Positions 41,814 to 51,852 of a DNA stretch of 64,000 nucleotides are shown here, piece by piece. The DNA lies in assembly GCF_052115445.1 (NCBI RefSeq), contig NZ_JBFRGR010000001.1, forward strand, positions 496,001 through 560,000. Direction: 5' to 3'. The notes beneath the pieces are model-generated. The model saw only the letters and a program-made list of their open reading frames with translations, made no database searches and had not been told where the DNA came from. Numbering within the stretch: the stretch's first letter is position 1; every line of letters begins with the position of its first letter. The DNA comes from Paenibacillus_E sp052115445 (GTDB lineage Bacteria > Bacillota > Bacilli > Paenibacillales > NBRC-103111). A program made the position numbers and the translations under genes.

Positions 41814-42824
41814 TCATTCATGAGCTAGTGGAATCACCATATTCCAAGTTTGTGTAGCGTCATGAAATCCCTTGGTACCATCTGATGTAGCTGCAAATAA
41901 ATGAGTAGGTTTACCATTTTGAAACAGTAGAAAAGGCCTTTCTAAATTACCCATTGTTTGGGTAGTTCCATTATCCCATGTGACTTTTCGAGAATACGCA
42001 AGCGATGGATGAATTCCCCAATTCATGCCATCCTTCGAGAAGGCGTATACACCACCGTACTTTTCACCGGATAGATCGCCATCCATATCCTTCGCGATCA
42101 TGGCATAACCGTCATCTGTACGCCACACGAAAGGGTCTTCCAAATGTGCGTCGGGCGGGAAAAGCGGGTTTTCACTCATAACACGGTAAGGTCCCTCGTA
42201 ATGATCTGCTCGCGCAACCCCAAACGTCATTTTCCCATGCCCATTGCCTTCATATTGTCTTGCTTTATAGATCAACAGCACGGAACCATCTTCCGCTATG
42301 CACGGGGCAGGATTAGACGTTAAGAAACTGTCAAACTTCCCTGGCCTTGTTGATACAATAGGTTCATCACGCCGCTGCCAAGGTCCGAACACACTATGCG
42401 ACACCGCCAATCCAATACGCTTGTTCGCTCGAGCAACGATACATCGCGGATCTTGGAGCCCATATCCATCTCCCTCCATCGGATCCGGAAACGGATGTGT
42501 TGACCCCATATAAAACAGCAAATACTTGTCTTTGTGCTTAACGATATGTGGATTATGCGTGCTCCGCCCATCCCAATATTCGGCTCCTCTCGCAGGCAGT
42601 ACGACCTCCTGGAACGTATAGGGTCCTTCTGGCTGATCTGAAACAGCTCGAACGATCTCAGAGGAGACCAACCAACCTGGATGCATCGGAAGTGATTTAG
42701 GCCACCTAGAGGCAAATAAGTGGAATTTGCCATCATCACCTTGAACGGCAGATCCGCACCACACCCAATAATCCTCCATTTGGAATCCACCGTTTCGTGG
42801 AGCTGGCAAGAAATTGTGAAGCAT
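41814..42824 (-). CDS. GH43-like five-bladed beta-propeller glycosidase
   Basis: This protein of about 336 residues has repeated propeller-blade motifs: DDGKFHLFASRW, NPHIVKHKDKYLLFYMGS, NPAPCIAEDGSVLLIYKAR, LEDPFVWRTDDGYAMIAKD and KDGMNWGIHPSL. The NPHIV..KYLLFYMG and LEDPFVW segments resemble the catalytic Asp/Glu regions of GH43/GH117-type enzymes. No signal peptide is present. The ATG at 42824 (MLHNFLPAPRNGG) is preferred because AAGGAG lies upstream; the frame start at 42854 would overlap it. It is packed between the fucosidase and beta-helix genes (27-30 bp gaps), so it acts in the same degradation pathway. Substrate is not readable. Confidence 0.75.
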   Translation of the reverse strand: MLHNFLPAPRNGGFQMEDYWVWCGSAVQGDDGKFHLFASRWPKSLPMHPGWLVSSEIVRAVSDQPEGPYTFQEVVLPARGAEYWDGRSTHNPHIVKHKDKYLLFYMGSTHPFPDPMEGDGYGLQDPRCIVARANKRIGLAVSHSVFGPWQRRDEPIVSTRPGKFDSFLTSNPAPCIAEDGSVLLIYKARQYEGNGHGKMTFGVARADHYEGPYRVMSENPLFPPDAHLEDPFVWRTDDGYAMIAKDMDGDLSGEKYGGVYAFSKDGMNWGIHPSLAYSRKVTWDNGTTQTMGNLERPFLLFQNGKPTHLFAATSDGTKGFHDATQTWNMVIPLAHE

Positions 42825-42854
42825 AGCAACATTCTCCTTCCTACTTGCTTTCAT

Positions 42855-44654
42855 TCATATGAATTCATGACTCGTTAGCGTAATTTCTTTCAGGTTCATC
42901 AAGACGTTTCCACAGATCGTGTTTGGCTGAACCGTTATCACATATTCTCCAGGAGCATGAAAGTGAAAGAGTCCGATCTCGGAGGATTGGAATTGGTATT
43001 CGCCGCCCGTATTCGTTACAGCAGCAACTAACTTATCTTGACCAACTGCAATCTCGAAGGAGCCTCCCGCAGATGCTTCATCTGCACCGTACACAGCAGT
43101 TACCTTGTACGCCCCAGCGTCCATCACTCGAAACTTCCATTGCATGTAATCTTGCCTAGAGGACCAGTTTTTCACGTTGTCTCTTCCCTTTTTCCCCGTA
43201 TCATAACGTAACGCCTCCCCATACAGCTCTCCGTCAAATACGCCAAAAACATTCGTAACACCGCCAGCAAACAACACTTGTCTAGGATTGACATCTAGTT
43301 CGCCATCGAATTCAACTGCAACAACGATACACATGGAATCAGGTGCTTCAGTCTGCAGCTCGATGAGGTGATCACCGCAATCGTTCAGTAACCGATGCGA
43401 TAATGTGGTTTTCGCTGTATCTGCCAATAGATAACAATCCTGGATCGAATTACGAATGCCAGGCAGTAAGAGTTCACCGTGAGCAGGCCAATCCCAGACA
43501 TGCAAATATAAGGTACTGCCTTTGCGTGTACAGCGCCCCCAAGGGGTCCTACCGATCGGACTGCCCTGTGAGGCATAGATGCTTTCACCATTCAGCTCCA
43601 GCCAATTCCCGATCACGCCAAGTAATTCCAACGATTTCGCATCGAAATTACCATCTCCTGTTGGCCCCACATTGATGACATAATTTCCACCCATACTGAC
43701 GACATGAATCATGTCATGGAGGACTTCTTCGGGACTTCTCCAAGCATGATCCGTTTGGTTATATCCCCACGAATGATTTAGCGTTGCGATCGATTCCCAA
43801 TCTCGCTTTTGTGCGCTAATATGGCGCTGGTTATCACCTGTATTCTCATAATCGCCGAATCCCTCACGACGAACTCGACGGTTGACTAGACAGTTTGGTT
43901 GCGTTTCATGGACCAAATCCACAAATTGCTTTCCTTGTTCATCCGTAATTTTGTGTCCACAATCAAACCAAAGGATGCCAATAGGGCCATATTGCGTTAG
44001 GAGCTCTTTCACTTGAGGAAAAGCTTTTTCTTGTAAATATTGCTCATAGCGAGTACGTTTGTTGTCATCCTCTACCCATGCGTGGAGCGGATCATAGGCA
44101 CTAATATTTGCCGGGAAATCCAAGGTGTTTCCTTGGGAATCCGGATGATGCCAATCCATTGCATGCGAGTAGTACAAGCAAAGCACCATATTTTCGCGCT
44201 TACAAGCATCAGCTAATTCCGCCACGGGATCTCTGCCAAAAGGGGTTGCTTTAACAATTGTGTAGTCACTTACTTGCGAATCGTACATCGCAAAGCCTTC
44301 ATGATGCTTAGCCGTGAAGATCATGTATTTCAAACCAGCATCCTTCGCAGCACGAACCCATGCACTCGCATCAAATTGATGAGCATGGAATTGATCGGCG
44401 ATGCGTTCATATTCATGAATTGGAATTTGAGCCCTTAACTGCAGATGCTCCGCGTAAGCAGCATTGACGGGATCTCCTTTCCATACACCACCGGGCAGCG
44501 AATATAACCCCCAGTGAATAAATAAACCTACTTTGGCCTCGCGCCACCACTTGATTCGCTGCTCATGCGCTTCATCGGCCAACAACTCTGGGAGCTGACT
44601 CCCTCGTTGACTGTCCGCTTCTGCGTTATCCATTAAATGATCTTTTGTCGACAT
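42855..44654 (-). CDS. Alpha-L-fucosidase, family GH29
   Basis: This 599-residue enzyme removes alpha-linked L-fucose. The catalytic barrel shows KVGLFIHWGLYSLPGGVWKG, the conserved FTAKHHEGFAMYDS, LYYSHAMDWHHPD, and the nucleophile aspartate in GILWFDCGHK (D231). The C-terminal half holds a beta-sandwich domain and a further carbohydrate-binding-like module (QYMQWKFRVMDAGAYKVTAV). No signal peptide is present, so it acts on imported oligosaccharides. The start is the ATG at 44654. It lies 24 bp after the aldo/keto reductase gene in a compact operon. Its presence links the cluster to a fucose-containing glycan, and the SDR-FAH genes at 28077-29804 may use the released fucose. Confidence 0.92.
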   Translation of the reverse strand: MSTKDHLMDNAEADSQRGSQLPELLADEAHEQRIKWWREAKVGLFIHWGLYSLPGGVWKGDPVNAAYAEHLQLRAQIPIHEYERIADQFHAHQFDASAWVRAAKDAGLKYMIFTAKHHEGFAMYDSQVSDYTIVKATPFGRDPVAELADACKRENMVLCLYYSHAMDWHHPDSQGNTLDFPANISAYDPLHAWVEDDNKRTRYEQYLQEKAFPQVKELLTQYGPIGILWFDCGHKITDEQGKQFVDLVHETQPNCLVNRRVRREGFGDYENTGDNQRHISAQKRDWESIATLNHSWGYNQTDHAWRSPEEVLHDMIHVVSMGGNYVINVGPTGDGNFDAKSLELLGVIGNWLELNGESIYASQGSPIGRTPWGRCTRKGSTLYLHVWDWPAHGELLLPGIRNSIQDCYLLADTAKTTLSHRLLNDCGDHLIELQTEAPDSMCIVVAVEFDGELDVNPRQVLFAGGVTNVFGVFDGELYGEALRYDTGKKGRDNVKNWSSRQDYMQWKFRVMDAGAYKVTAVYGADEASAGGSFEIAVGQDKLVAAVTNTGGEYQFQSSEIGLFHFHAPGEYVITVQPNTICGNVLMNLKEITLTSHEFI

Positions 44655-44678
44655 TGATCTTCCCCCTATTTTAAAGAC

Positions 44679-45629
44679 CTATCCCTGTAATATTTCTTCG
44701 ATTTCCAATAGATCTATGTCAGAAAGTTTGACGCCAGAAGCCCTAACATTCTCCTCCACTTGTTGGGGGCGGGATGCACCTATAATGCAGCTTGCGACAT
44801 TATCCAGACGAAGCACCCATGCCAACGCCAGTTGGGCAACGCTTAGTTCATTGCGCTCTGCAATCGTTCTCAATTTATCTACCTTGTCAAGCAGCTCTTC
44901 CTTCATAAAATGTATAATCGCGCCATTTTGCTCTGGATCCGCTGCCCTGGAGTCGCTCGGATAGGGTGTGCCTGCTTTATACTTGCCTGTCAGAATCCCT
45001 TGAGCCAGCGGCGAAAACACAACTTGCCCGATCCCTTCCCTCGTACATAAAGGCACAATTTCCTTTTCAATGCCGCGTCGAAACATATGATATTGCGGCT
45101 GATTCGAGATAATTGGGTGTAAATTCAGCCTCTTCGCCATATGTGCGGCGTCGAGCAGTTGCTCTGTTTTCCACATGCTAACGCCCGTGTAAAGGACTTT
45201 ACCTTGCGTGACCAGATCATCCAAAGCGCGTAGCGTTTCTTCAAGCGGAGTATCCGTGTCATATCTATGGCATTGATACAGGTCAATGTAATCCACACCG
45301 AGTCTTTGCAAGCTGGCATCGCATTGCTCCCTAATATGTTTGCGGGACAATCCGCGGTCATTGGGTCCGTCCCCCATGGGCACACATACCTTGGTTGCCA
45401 ACACGTAGGATTCCCTGGGATATTTGGACAACGCCCGGCCCACCACTCGCTCTGCATCTCCTTTATGATAGACGTTCGCTGTATCGAACAGATTTATGCC
45501 CAACTCGTAGGCTTTATCAATAATCGATTCCGATTGTTTGTCATCGATCGCTCCACCATAGGTTAGCCAACTGCCTAAACTGAGTTCACTTACTTTTAAG
45601 CCACTGTTGCCTAATCGTCTGTACTGCAT
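44679..45629 (-). CDS. Aldo/keto reductase
   Basis: This 316-residue NADPH-dependent AKR has the catalytic tetrad visible: Asp and Tyr in LFDTANVYHKGDAE, Lys in VLATKVCVPMG and His in LYQCHRYD. The NADPH-binding C terminus is ASCIIGASRPQQVEENV. It resembles the Kv-beta/YghZ-like and L-fucose/glyceraldehyde-3-phosphate reductase groups. No signal peptide is present. The ATG at 45629 follows a GGGGAGG site. It is the first gene of the GH29-GH43-like-beta-helix-GH105 operon, so it may reduce a sugar or uronate released by those enzymes; that is inference. Confidence 0.88.
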   Translation of the reverse strand: MQYRRLGNSGLKVSELSLGSWLTYGGAIDDKQSESIIDKAYELGINLFDTANVYHKGDAERVVGRALSKYPRESYVLATKVCVPMGDGPNDRGLSRKHIREQCDASLQRLGVDYIDLYQCHRYDTDTPLEETLRALDDLVTQGKVLYTGVSMWKTEQLLDAAHMAKRLNLHPIISNQPQYHMFRRGIEKEIVPLCTREGIGQVVFSPLAQGILTGKYKAGTPYPSDSRAADPEQNGAIIHFMKEELLDKVDKLRTIAERNELSVAQLALAWVLRLDNVASCIIGASRPQQVEENVRASGVKLSDIDLLEIEEILQG

Positions 45630-45776
45630 GTTAGAACCTCCCCATCCTACATTGCTATTACTAAAATGAGAATAAAACGACCTCCGACTCGATGTTACTA
45701 TCCTTGTTCCCCTTTGTCATTGTTCATACTTATACCCCTATGTCTTTTTTTATGATGGAGCACGGATTATGACAAA

Positions 45777-45811
45777 AAGAACCACCTAGGTCGTACACCT
45801 AGTTGGTTCTT
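45777..45811 (-). terminator. Terminator of the first large secreted protein gene
   Basis: AAGAACCA and CTAGGT (45777-45791) pair with ACCTAG and TGGTTCTT (45797-45811) around a single mismatch. TTTTT follows on the minus strand. Confidence 0.88.
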
Positions 45812-45828
45812 GTTCGTGATCTTCACTA

Positions 45829-48800
45829 TTAATTCTGTAAAGCTTTTAACCAATCCAGCAATTGTACTGCCGTCGATTCCTCGATGAATTTGCCTTTTTG
45901 CGCTTGAACAAGTGCTTGTAGTGCATACAGCTTAGGGTTAAGGTCTAGTTTCGATGCCTTCTGAATGAGGTTAACCAAGGTCATTAATCCTCTGTAGATG
46001 CCTTCATTTTTGATCCAACCTTTTTGTTTCGCAATCGTAATAACTTCGTCCAAGTGGTCTAAGTCCATTTGAACTTGCAGGTTAAATTGCTGCGTTGTTG
46101 AATTGCCAGCCCGATCTGTCGCAGTAACAGAAATTACGTGGTTCCCCCATGTAAGTGACATCGGTTCAATGACATAGGGTGGATCAACTGGCTTGCCATC
46201 GAGTAGGATTACTTGATTAGCAATGCCGCTCAGCGCATCCGTGATCCCAAAGTCCAAGTCAATGGCATCTGTCAAGTAAACCGACATGGAGACAGTTGAG
46301 ATCATGCTCGGAGCGCTTCGATCCAATTGAAGCGTGACGGACTTCGGAGATTCTTCGTTCCCTGCTCCATCAACGCTATAATACCTGAGCTCCGTCGTAC
46401 CTTCGCTATCAATCTGAATGGTAGTTCCTTCTGTGAAGGTACTACCGTTCACACTGTAATACGTATGTGCAACATCACTGCCTCCATCTGTTGCGGAGAG
46501 ATGAATCGTTTGGGTATCTTTATGCCATCCAGCTTGCACATCATCCGAGGTGATCGGTGCAGTCACATCTGCATCTCCGCCTACGTAGATTTCATTAATA
46601 TTGTTCCACGTATCCTTGGAGTTGCCCTTACCGTTGTATTTAACATATCGCGCGTTTTCTTTCCCAAACTGAAAAATCTCTAATCCTGCAGTTTTGCCAC
46701 TGCTTTTCCCACTAAACACAGTCTTCCAGCTGACGCCATCTTCCGATACCTGCAAATCAAAGTTATACTTGTCGACATCCCCTTTCAGGAATGCAATAAG
46801 CACAGAACGTACAGGTTTCACTACACCTAGATCAAATTGGATCCAGTGTGTAATTCCCTTGGCCGCATAGCGGGTTGTCAAATCGCCATCGATTGCACTC
46901 GCAGGAGGAAAACTTGCATGATAACCTGCGCTTGCTGAAACATTTTGAATAGGATAACTAATGAAACGATCCGGCACCTCACCGTAAATAGGGAAACCCG
47001 TCAGCAGCACCTCATATTTAGCTTGCAAATACGGATCCTGGCGGTCCTTCACCGTAATAATTGCCGTTCCAAACACTTGCTGAGGTTGCGCAATCTCCAC
47101 AATATGACTGCTAGCTGCACTTATCGTTGGAATGACCTTCGTACCCAGCGGCACTGCAACTGAGTAGGCATACGTAGAAGGTGAGAAATTGGTGATAGAT
47201 ACACCATTGATTTGAATATCCGTTAATTTTGGCAATAAGGATTCAATTGGTGGTGTATGACTTTTGGACAATACAAGCTTATCTAACTGTGCAGCGTTTC
47301 CTTGCGACTTTATCGTCAACTGATGGAAGCCATCTGTCAGCATAAAAGGCAGATCGGCCGTCGACCAGCCCCAACCTAACGCGTCTGTAGACAAATTGAC
47401 CTCTGTCCCGCCGTCCAAAGATACCTTGAGGTTTCCTACACCTGCTCCACTTGCAGAGCCCAACATATGTAGATACACACTGCCGCCATGCGTGACGTTC
47501 AAATCAAACGTTAATGAGGCTGCTTCCTCTTCTGAAGATTGCATGAAAGCGCCTTTGGAACATGTGTCACAAGCCCCTCTTGTAAAATCCCCTTCCCTGC
47601 TTGAGTAACTTTCTGCTTCCCACGTTGGTGATAAATCTGCATCCACCTGCTGTGTCCAGCTTGTGTGATCTTTGGCCCACATGATCCGGGCAAAATAGAT
47701 GGGACTGGTTAGTACAGTGCTCATATAATAGGGATTCGTTAGCAATTTATAGACAGTTGGATCTGGAGCATAAGGAGAAATATGCAGATATTCGCTCCAG
47801 AGATTCGTCAATGTACAGCTCGTTGGAAGGCCGTCCACTTTACAGTAGAAGTTACCTGTGCCAGTTGAGATTACATATCGAATCGTATTTGCAAGCTTAA
47901 TTAATGTATCTTGTGTAACGCCATATTTCCCGCGATCATATGCCCTAGTCATGCCCATGATATCATTCGCAGCATGAACGCCATCGGCGTCCTCGACTTT
48001 GCCGAAATAGTCAGCAACATACCACCATTTATATACATCATGACCTTGCACTTGATAAGGTTCCAGTGAAGCGGTGAACCAATCGATCGAGGCTTTGACG
48101 ATTCGGTCATAGAGGTCTACTCTAGCCAGATCATCGGCTAACAGCTCGTGACATTCCGCCAAACGCATAAAACCGTTATTGATCATCATCTGCTGGTTCC
48201 AAGGTATCGCTGAGTTAGGTGCTCCACTNCCTGTTGTGCTCCAGCGTGTATCATTCGGCCAATACTGGCGTAATGTATCTGGCTTTACGAAATTCGGGAT
48301 CATATACGTATCCATGGATTTATCTAACTCGATAATGTATGATTTCGCTCGCTGCAAATACGTCTCGCCATAGAGTGAACCATTTCCAATGGGTACCGTT
48401 TTGTTCCACAAGGACTTGTTTTGAAGAATCAGTTTCGCACTGTATGCAATGTGTCCGATTACATCGCCGTTCTCGCTGCCTGAATACCCTTCAATGAGCA
48501 AGCCATCACTATTGACTTCGCCAACCTTCTTGTTCGGCCATGCCAGCTCCCTATTTCCGTTCCATAGAACACGGCCGGTCACTGGATTATTCCTAGCAGA
48601 AAGCATATTTTCGCTAAATGAAATCATCCGATCGAGTATAGCTTGATCTCCACTGATTTCGTACATATAGCCCATTGCTTCTACGTTCTGACCGCTAGGA
48701 CCATAGACGAAATCATTTCCGATATTACTAACCGGCAGACCGACGGAAGAAGAAAAGATATATTGCTTAAACGAATTAATTTCCTCTTGCGTGACAGGGC

Positions 48801-48957
48801 CCTCTAGGCTGCTAACCACCATGGGTGCTCCCGTGGCAGCAGAGGCTTTGGGTGCTAAAGGAGACCAAATCCCCGAGCAACTAAGCGTAAGCGCCAAGCA
48901 TGAGACAAGTAGTTTACGCCAACCTTTCGTCATTTTTGCTGGAATTGCTGATGACAT
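45829..48957 (-). CDS. Secreted modular protein: unknown alpha-helical domain, CBMs, F5/8C, Ig-like, FIMAH
   Basis: This 1042-residue protein has a signal peptide to about residue 41 (LVSCLALTLSCSGIWSPLAP). Residues about 45-460 form a helical domain beginning MVVSSLEGPVTQEEINSFK. It has conserved PWNQQMMINNGF and HAANDIMGMTRAYDRGKYG segments and is homologous to the N-terminal domain of the protein at 51853-55176. Next come a CBM6/35-like module (about 465-590), a cadherin-like beta domain, an F5/8C domain (about 690-810), two Ig-like segments, and a C-terminal FIMAH-type helical domain (LDHLDEVITIAKQKGWI). One N lies at 48230. A perfect cre site lies 30 bp upstream. The catalytic role is unproven; a lyase of (alpha/alpha)-toroid type such as PL38 is one possibility. 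Confidence 0.8.
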   Translation of the reverse strand: MSSAIPAKMTKGWRKLLVSCLALTLSCSGIWSPLAPKASAATGAPMVVSSLEGPVTQEEINSFKQYIFSSSVGLPVSNIGNDFVYGPSGQNVEAMGYMYEISGDQAILDRMISFSENMLSARNNPVTGRVLWNGNRELAWPNKKVGEVNSDGLLIEGYSGSENGDVIGHIAYSAKLILQNKSLWNKTVPIGNGSLYGETYLQRAKSYIIELDKSMDTYMIPNFVKPDTLRQYWPNDTRWSTTXSGAPNSAIPWNQQMMINNGFMRLAECHELLADDLARVDLYDRIVKASIDWFTASLEPYQVQGHDVYKWWYVADYFGKVEDADGVHAANDIMGMTRAYDRGKYGVTQDTLIKLANTIRYVISTGTGNFYCKVDGLPTSCTLTNLWSEYLHISPYAPDPTVYKLLTNPYYMSTVLTSPIYFARIMWAKDHTSWTQQVDADLSPTWEAESYSSREGDFTRGACDTCSKGAFMQSSEEEAASLTFDLNVTHGGSVYLHMLGSASGAGVGNLKVSLDGGTEVNLSTDALGWGWSTADLPFMLTDGFHQLTIKSQGNAAQLDKLVLSKSHTPPIESLLPKLTDIQINGVSITNFSPSTYAYSVAVPLGTKVIPTISAASSHIVEIAQPQQVFGTAIITVKDRQDPYLQAKYEVLLTGFPIYGEVPDRFISYPIQNVSASAGYHASFPPASAIDGDLTTRYAAKGITHWIQFDLGVVKPVRSVLIAFLKGDVDKYNFDLQVSEDGVSWKTVFSGKSSGKTAGLEIFQFGKENARYVKYNGKGNSKDTWNNINEIYVGGDADVTAPITSDDVQAGWHKDTQTIHLSATDGGSDVAHTYYSVNGSTFTEGTTIQIDSEGTTELRYYSVDGAGNEESPKSVTLQLDRSAPSMISTVSMSVYLTDAIDLDFGITDALSGIANQVILLDGKPVDPPYVIEPMSLTWGNHVISVTATDRAGNSTTQQFNLQVQMDLDHLDEVITIAKQKGWIKNEGIYRGLMTLVNLIQKASKLDLNPKLYALQALVQAQKGKFIEESTAVQLLDWLKALQN

Positions 48958-48986
48958 TACGAACCCTCCTTATTATCGCGACCTTC

Positions 48987-49000
48987 TGAAATCGCTTTCA
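48987..49000. promoter_or_regulatory. Perfect CcpA catabolite-response element (cre)
   Basis: TGAAATCGCTTTCA matches TGWAANCGNTNWCA at all positions. It sits 30 bases upstream of the start of the secreted protein gene ending at 45829, between it and the GH8 gene terminator. This predicts repression by preferred sugars. Confidence 0.8.
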
Positions 49001-49107
49001 TAAGCAATCATAATTTTTATTACGCCTTCAAGCATACTATTTTTTTAAGCTCTTATTAATCAAAATTATGATTGTTGCCTATTATGGCGGAACGTGACAA
49101 GAAAAGA

Positions 49108-49134
49108 AGCTTAGCGCAATCTTGCCGCTAAGCT
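49108..49134 (-). terminator. Terminator of the GH8 gene
   Basis: AGCTTAGCG (49108-49116) and CGCTAAGCT (49126-49134) form a perfect 9-bp stem with a 9-base loop. TTCTTTTC follows on the minus strand. Confidence 0.88.
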
Positions 49135-49146
49135 CCTCACATTCAT

Positions 49147-51801
49147 TTATTGGTTATACACTTCAATTTCATTAATCGTCGGTACAGCGCTTGCCGCACT
49201 AATGTAAAGCCTCAGATATCTGGAAGTTATTGGCGAGAAATTGACCGTTTGATTAGCACCAATCGTCGTCCCCGTTGTTCCGGAAATATCCGAATAGGTT
49301 GTGCCATCGTTCGAAAACTGCAGCTTGTAAGAAGTTACCCTCTGGAACGTGACTTCTTTCATCACTACCTGTTTATACGTGGTGGCGACACCAAAATCGA
49401 CACTGATCCATTGATTATTCAAGGAACCACTCGATGCTGACCAGCGGGATGTATTAGATATGTCTCCGTCAAATGCATTCGCGGCAGAATAAGACGCATT
49501 CCATATGGTTGACGCACCGTATGTTTTGCCCAATGCGAGATTGCCCCCTGCAGCTAACGTCGTAGCGCTGCCCGTGTTGCTTGCAGCAGAAACGTTGCCT
49601 GCCGAGTCCTTCGCCTTTACCGTATAGCTGTATGCGGTCGAAGCCGAAAGTCCCGTGTCGCTGTAAGAAGTTGTCGCAGAAGATCCGACCAAGGCAGCGC
49701 CACGATAAACCTCATACCCCGTTACGCCCACATTGTCTGTCGAAGCGGTCCAGCTCAAATTGATTTGACTGCTTGATGTTGCTGATGCTGTCACATTAGT
49801 CGGCGCTGTTGGTGCCGTTGTATCTGATCCGCTAGGACCATATACTTCCATCTCATCAATGTTCGGTATGTTACTGGCTGTGGTTATGTACAGCCTTAAA
49901 TACCTGGAACTCACACTAGAGAAGCTAATCGTTTTATTGGCCCCAATCGTCGTTCCTGTTGTTCCGGCGATATCGGTATAAGTGGTGCCGTCGGTCGAGG
50001 ACTGGAGCTTGTAAGCCGTGACCCTTGGGAACGAAATTTCTTTGATCACTACTTGGTTGTACGTCGCTGGTGAGCCAAAATCAACACTAATCCATTGATT
50101 GTTAAAGGAACCGCTCGATGCAGACCAGCGAGTCGCAATATCACCATCAAACGCTTTGTCACCTAAGTAAGAGGCACTCCAAGTCGTTGAAGCACTGTAG
50201 GTTTTACCAAAAGCGAGATTCCCCGACAAAGATGACGTCGTTGCACTTGCTGTGTTGCTTGCGGCAGATGCGTTTCCAGCTGCATCTTTCGCTTTGATCG
50301 TATAGCTATAAGCTGTCGATGCGCTAAGTCCTGTATCACTGTACGAAGTTGTCGTCGAAGTTCCGACCAGAGCAGCTCCTCGATATACATCGTAGCCCGT
50401 TACGCCTATATTGTCAGTTGAAGCTGTCCAGTTCAAATCGATTTGACTGCCCGATACTGGCGATGCCGTCAAATTCGTTGGTGCCGTTGGNGACTGCGTA
50501 TCCGTAGTGCCTCCTGCTACTGGCTTCCACCAGTTACCTGAGATGAAAAGCATGTTTAACAACGTATAGCTATCGTCGTAATAGCCTGTTTTATGGCTTT
50601 TCATCCAATCCCATCCCGAATTGACCCATGCTTGATGGCTGCTGTTCGTGACGGCTGCTGAAATAAAAGGAGAGACGAAAACACCTGCCGGACCGCTAGC
50701 TGAACCAGTTACGGTTCCATCCAACTTATATCCGTCTTTCACATTGTTTGGAGTACCGCCCGTTTTCGCTTTAATCCATACAGCCATTTTGTCTGCAATT
50801 GTTTTACCTCTTACGTCTCCATAGAGCGCGTAATCCATAACGATTCGGAGTGGCACGCGTGCCGCATTATAGTTATACTCGTTCGTTTCAGGAAACTCAT
50901 CCAAATAATTAGTGGGAGCCGGTTGAGGCGGATTGCCGACAACAAAGTCCGAAATCAGCCCTGTGCTTGGTGAATAGGAAGTGCTGAACGAACTGTAAAC
51001 ACTATACAGATTGTTAATGACATTCAACCAGGTTTGATCACCAGTAACGTCATAATAAGCTCTTAAATGAGAGAGCATCCAATCAGATGGTCGCGTATTC
51101 AACACACTTTTACCATCCCAATCACCCAGGTTCAATCGGTTATTGGTCGTTACATTACTGACTTTAATACCATCTGTAATCATCTTTTGGGCTTCCGCTA
51201 AGTAATTGATCGTTCCAGCTGAGCCCCATTGATAATGAGCCAGAATTAGGGAGTAAGCAATATCCATATCGCCATCAGTCGCGGAGTCAAAATGTCCCTG
51301 TGCGCCTGTGTTATCCGCTACCACCCAACCCATGAGGTTGGCATTTTGTACGCTTTTATAAGCTCTAGCTGTTTTAAATAGTCCGTCATAAATCGTTTTT
51401 GCATTCACATCATAGCCTGCCATTAACGCCGTAATAACCATGCCATAGCCTTGACCTTCGGAAGAGCCTAGTGGTACATACCCATCAGCGTCTCCGGTTA
51501 TCTCCCCTTTCACATAGTATCCGCCGGGCAAAGAGGACAAGTTGTTTTTCAAATAGCTTGATTTCCATGAGGTATAGTACGCTGCGACATCTGCATTCAT
51601 TTGAGTCTGTGTAAGATGATCCGGTTTGATAATCCCAGGATAGTTGACTTGTTGTGGAAATGGCTTTTGCTCACCTACCGCATGGGCATTTGGTTGTAAA
51701 GCCGGCGAAAGAAAGGGTGCCGTAAAAAGGGTAACGCAAATCACCGCAATTGACCATAGTTTAAATTTATCCTTGATGGGTCTTACTTGGATCGCATCCA
51801 T
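49147..51801 (-). CDS. Secreted GH8 glycanase with FN3 and CBM32 modules
   Basis: This 884-residue protein has a signal peptide to about residue 41 (LFTAPFLSPALQPNAHA). The GH8 (alpha/alpha)6 catalytic domain spans about 50-440, with acid glutamate E115 in GSSEGQGYGM and the conserved ATDGDMDIAYSLILAHYQWG aspartates. C-terminal modules are FN3 (about 447-530), F5/8C/CBM32 (about 535-660), FN3 (about 665-745) and a second F5/8C. GH8 enzymes cleave beta-1,4-glucan, chitosan, lichenan or xylan; the DGDMDIAY region fits the endoglucanase/chitosanase types but does not settle it. One N lies at 50491. It starts 51 bp after the upstream secreted protein gene, so both are probably one transcript. Confidence 0.9.
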   Translation of the reverse strand: MDAIQVRPIKDKFKLWSIAVICVTLFTAPFLSPALQPNAHAVGEQKPFPQQVNYPGIIKPDHLTQTQMNADVAAYYTSWKSSYLKNNLSSLPGGYYVKGEITGDADGYVPLGSSEGQGYGMVITALMAGYDVNAKTIYDGLFKTARAYKSVQNANLMGWVVADNTGAQGHFDSATDGDMDIAYSLILAHYQWGSAGTINYLAEAQKMITDGIKVSNVTTNNRLNLGDWDGKSVLNTRPSDWMLSHLRAYYDVTGDQTWLNVINNLYSVYSSFSTSYSPSTGLISDFVVGNPPQPAPTNYLDEFPETNEYNYNAARVPLRIVMDYALYGDVRGKTIADKMAVWIKAKTGGTPNNVKDGYKLDGTVTGSASGPAGVFVSPFISAAVTNSSHQAWVNSGWDWMKSHKTGYYDDSYTLLNMLFISGNWWKPVAGGTTDTQXPTAPTNLTASPVSGSQIDLNWTASTDNIGVTGYDVYRGAALVGTSTTTSYSDTGLSASTAYSYTIKAKDAAGNASAASNTASATTSSLSGNLAFGKTYSASTTWSASYLGDKAFDGDIATRWSASSGSFNNQWISVDFGSPATYNQVVIKEISFPRVTAYKLQSSTDGTTYTDIAGTTGTTIGANKTISFSSVSSRYLRLYITTASNIPNIDEMEVYGPSGSDTTAPTAPTNVTASATSSSQINLSWTASTDNVGVTGYEVYRGAALVGSSATTSYSDTGLSASTAYSYTVKAKDSAGNVSAASNTGSATTLAAGGNLALGKTYGASTIWNASYSAANAFDGDISNTSRWSASSGSLNNQWISVDFGVATTYKQVVMKEVTFQRVTSYKLQFSNDGTTYSDISGTTGTTIGANQTVNFSPITSRYLRLYISAASAVPTINEIEVYNQ

Positions 51802-51852
51802 GCCAATACCTCCGCTTCAAGATTGTTATCCGGTACAAGTGATAGCTGAAAA

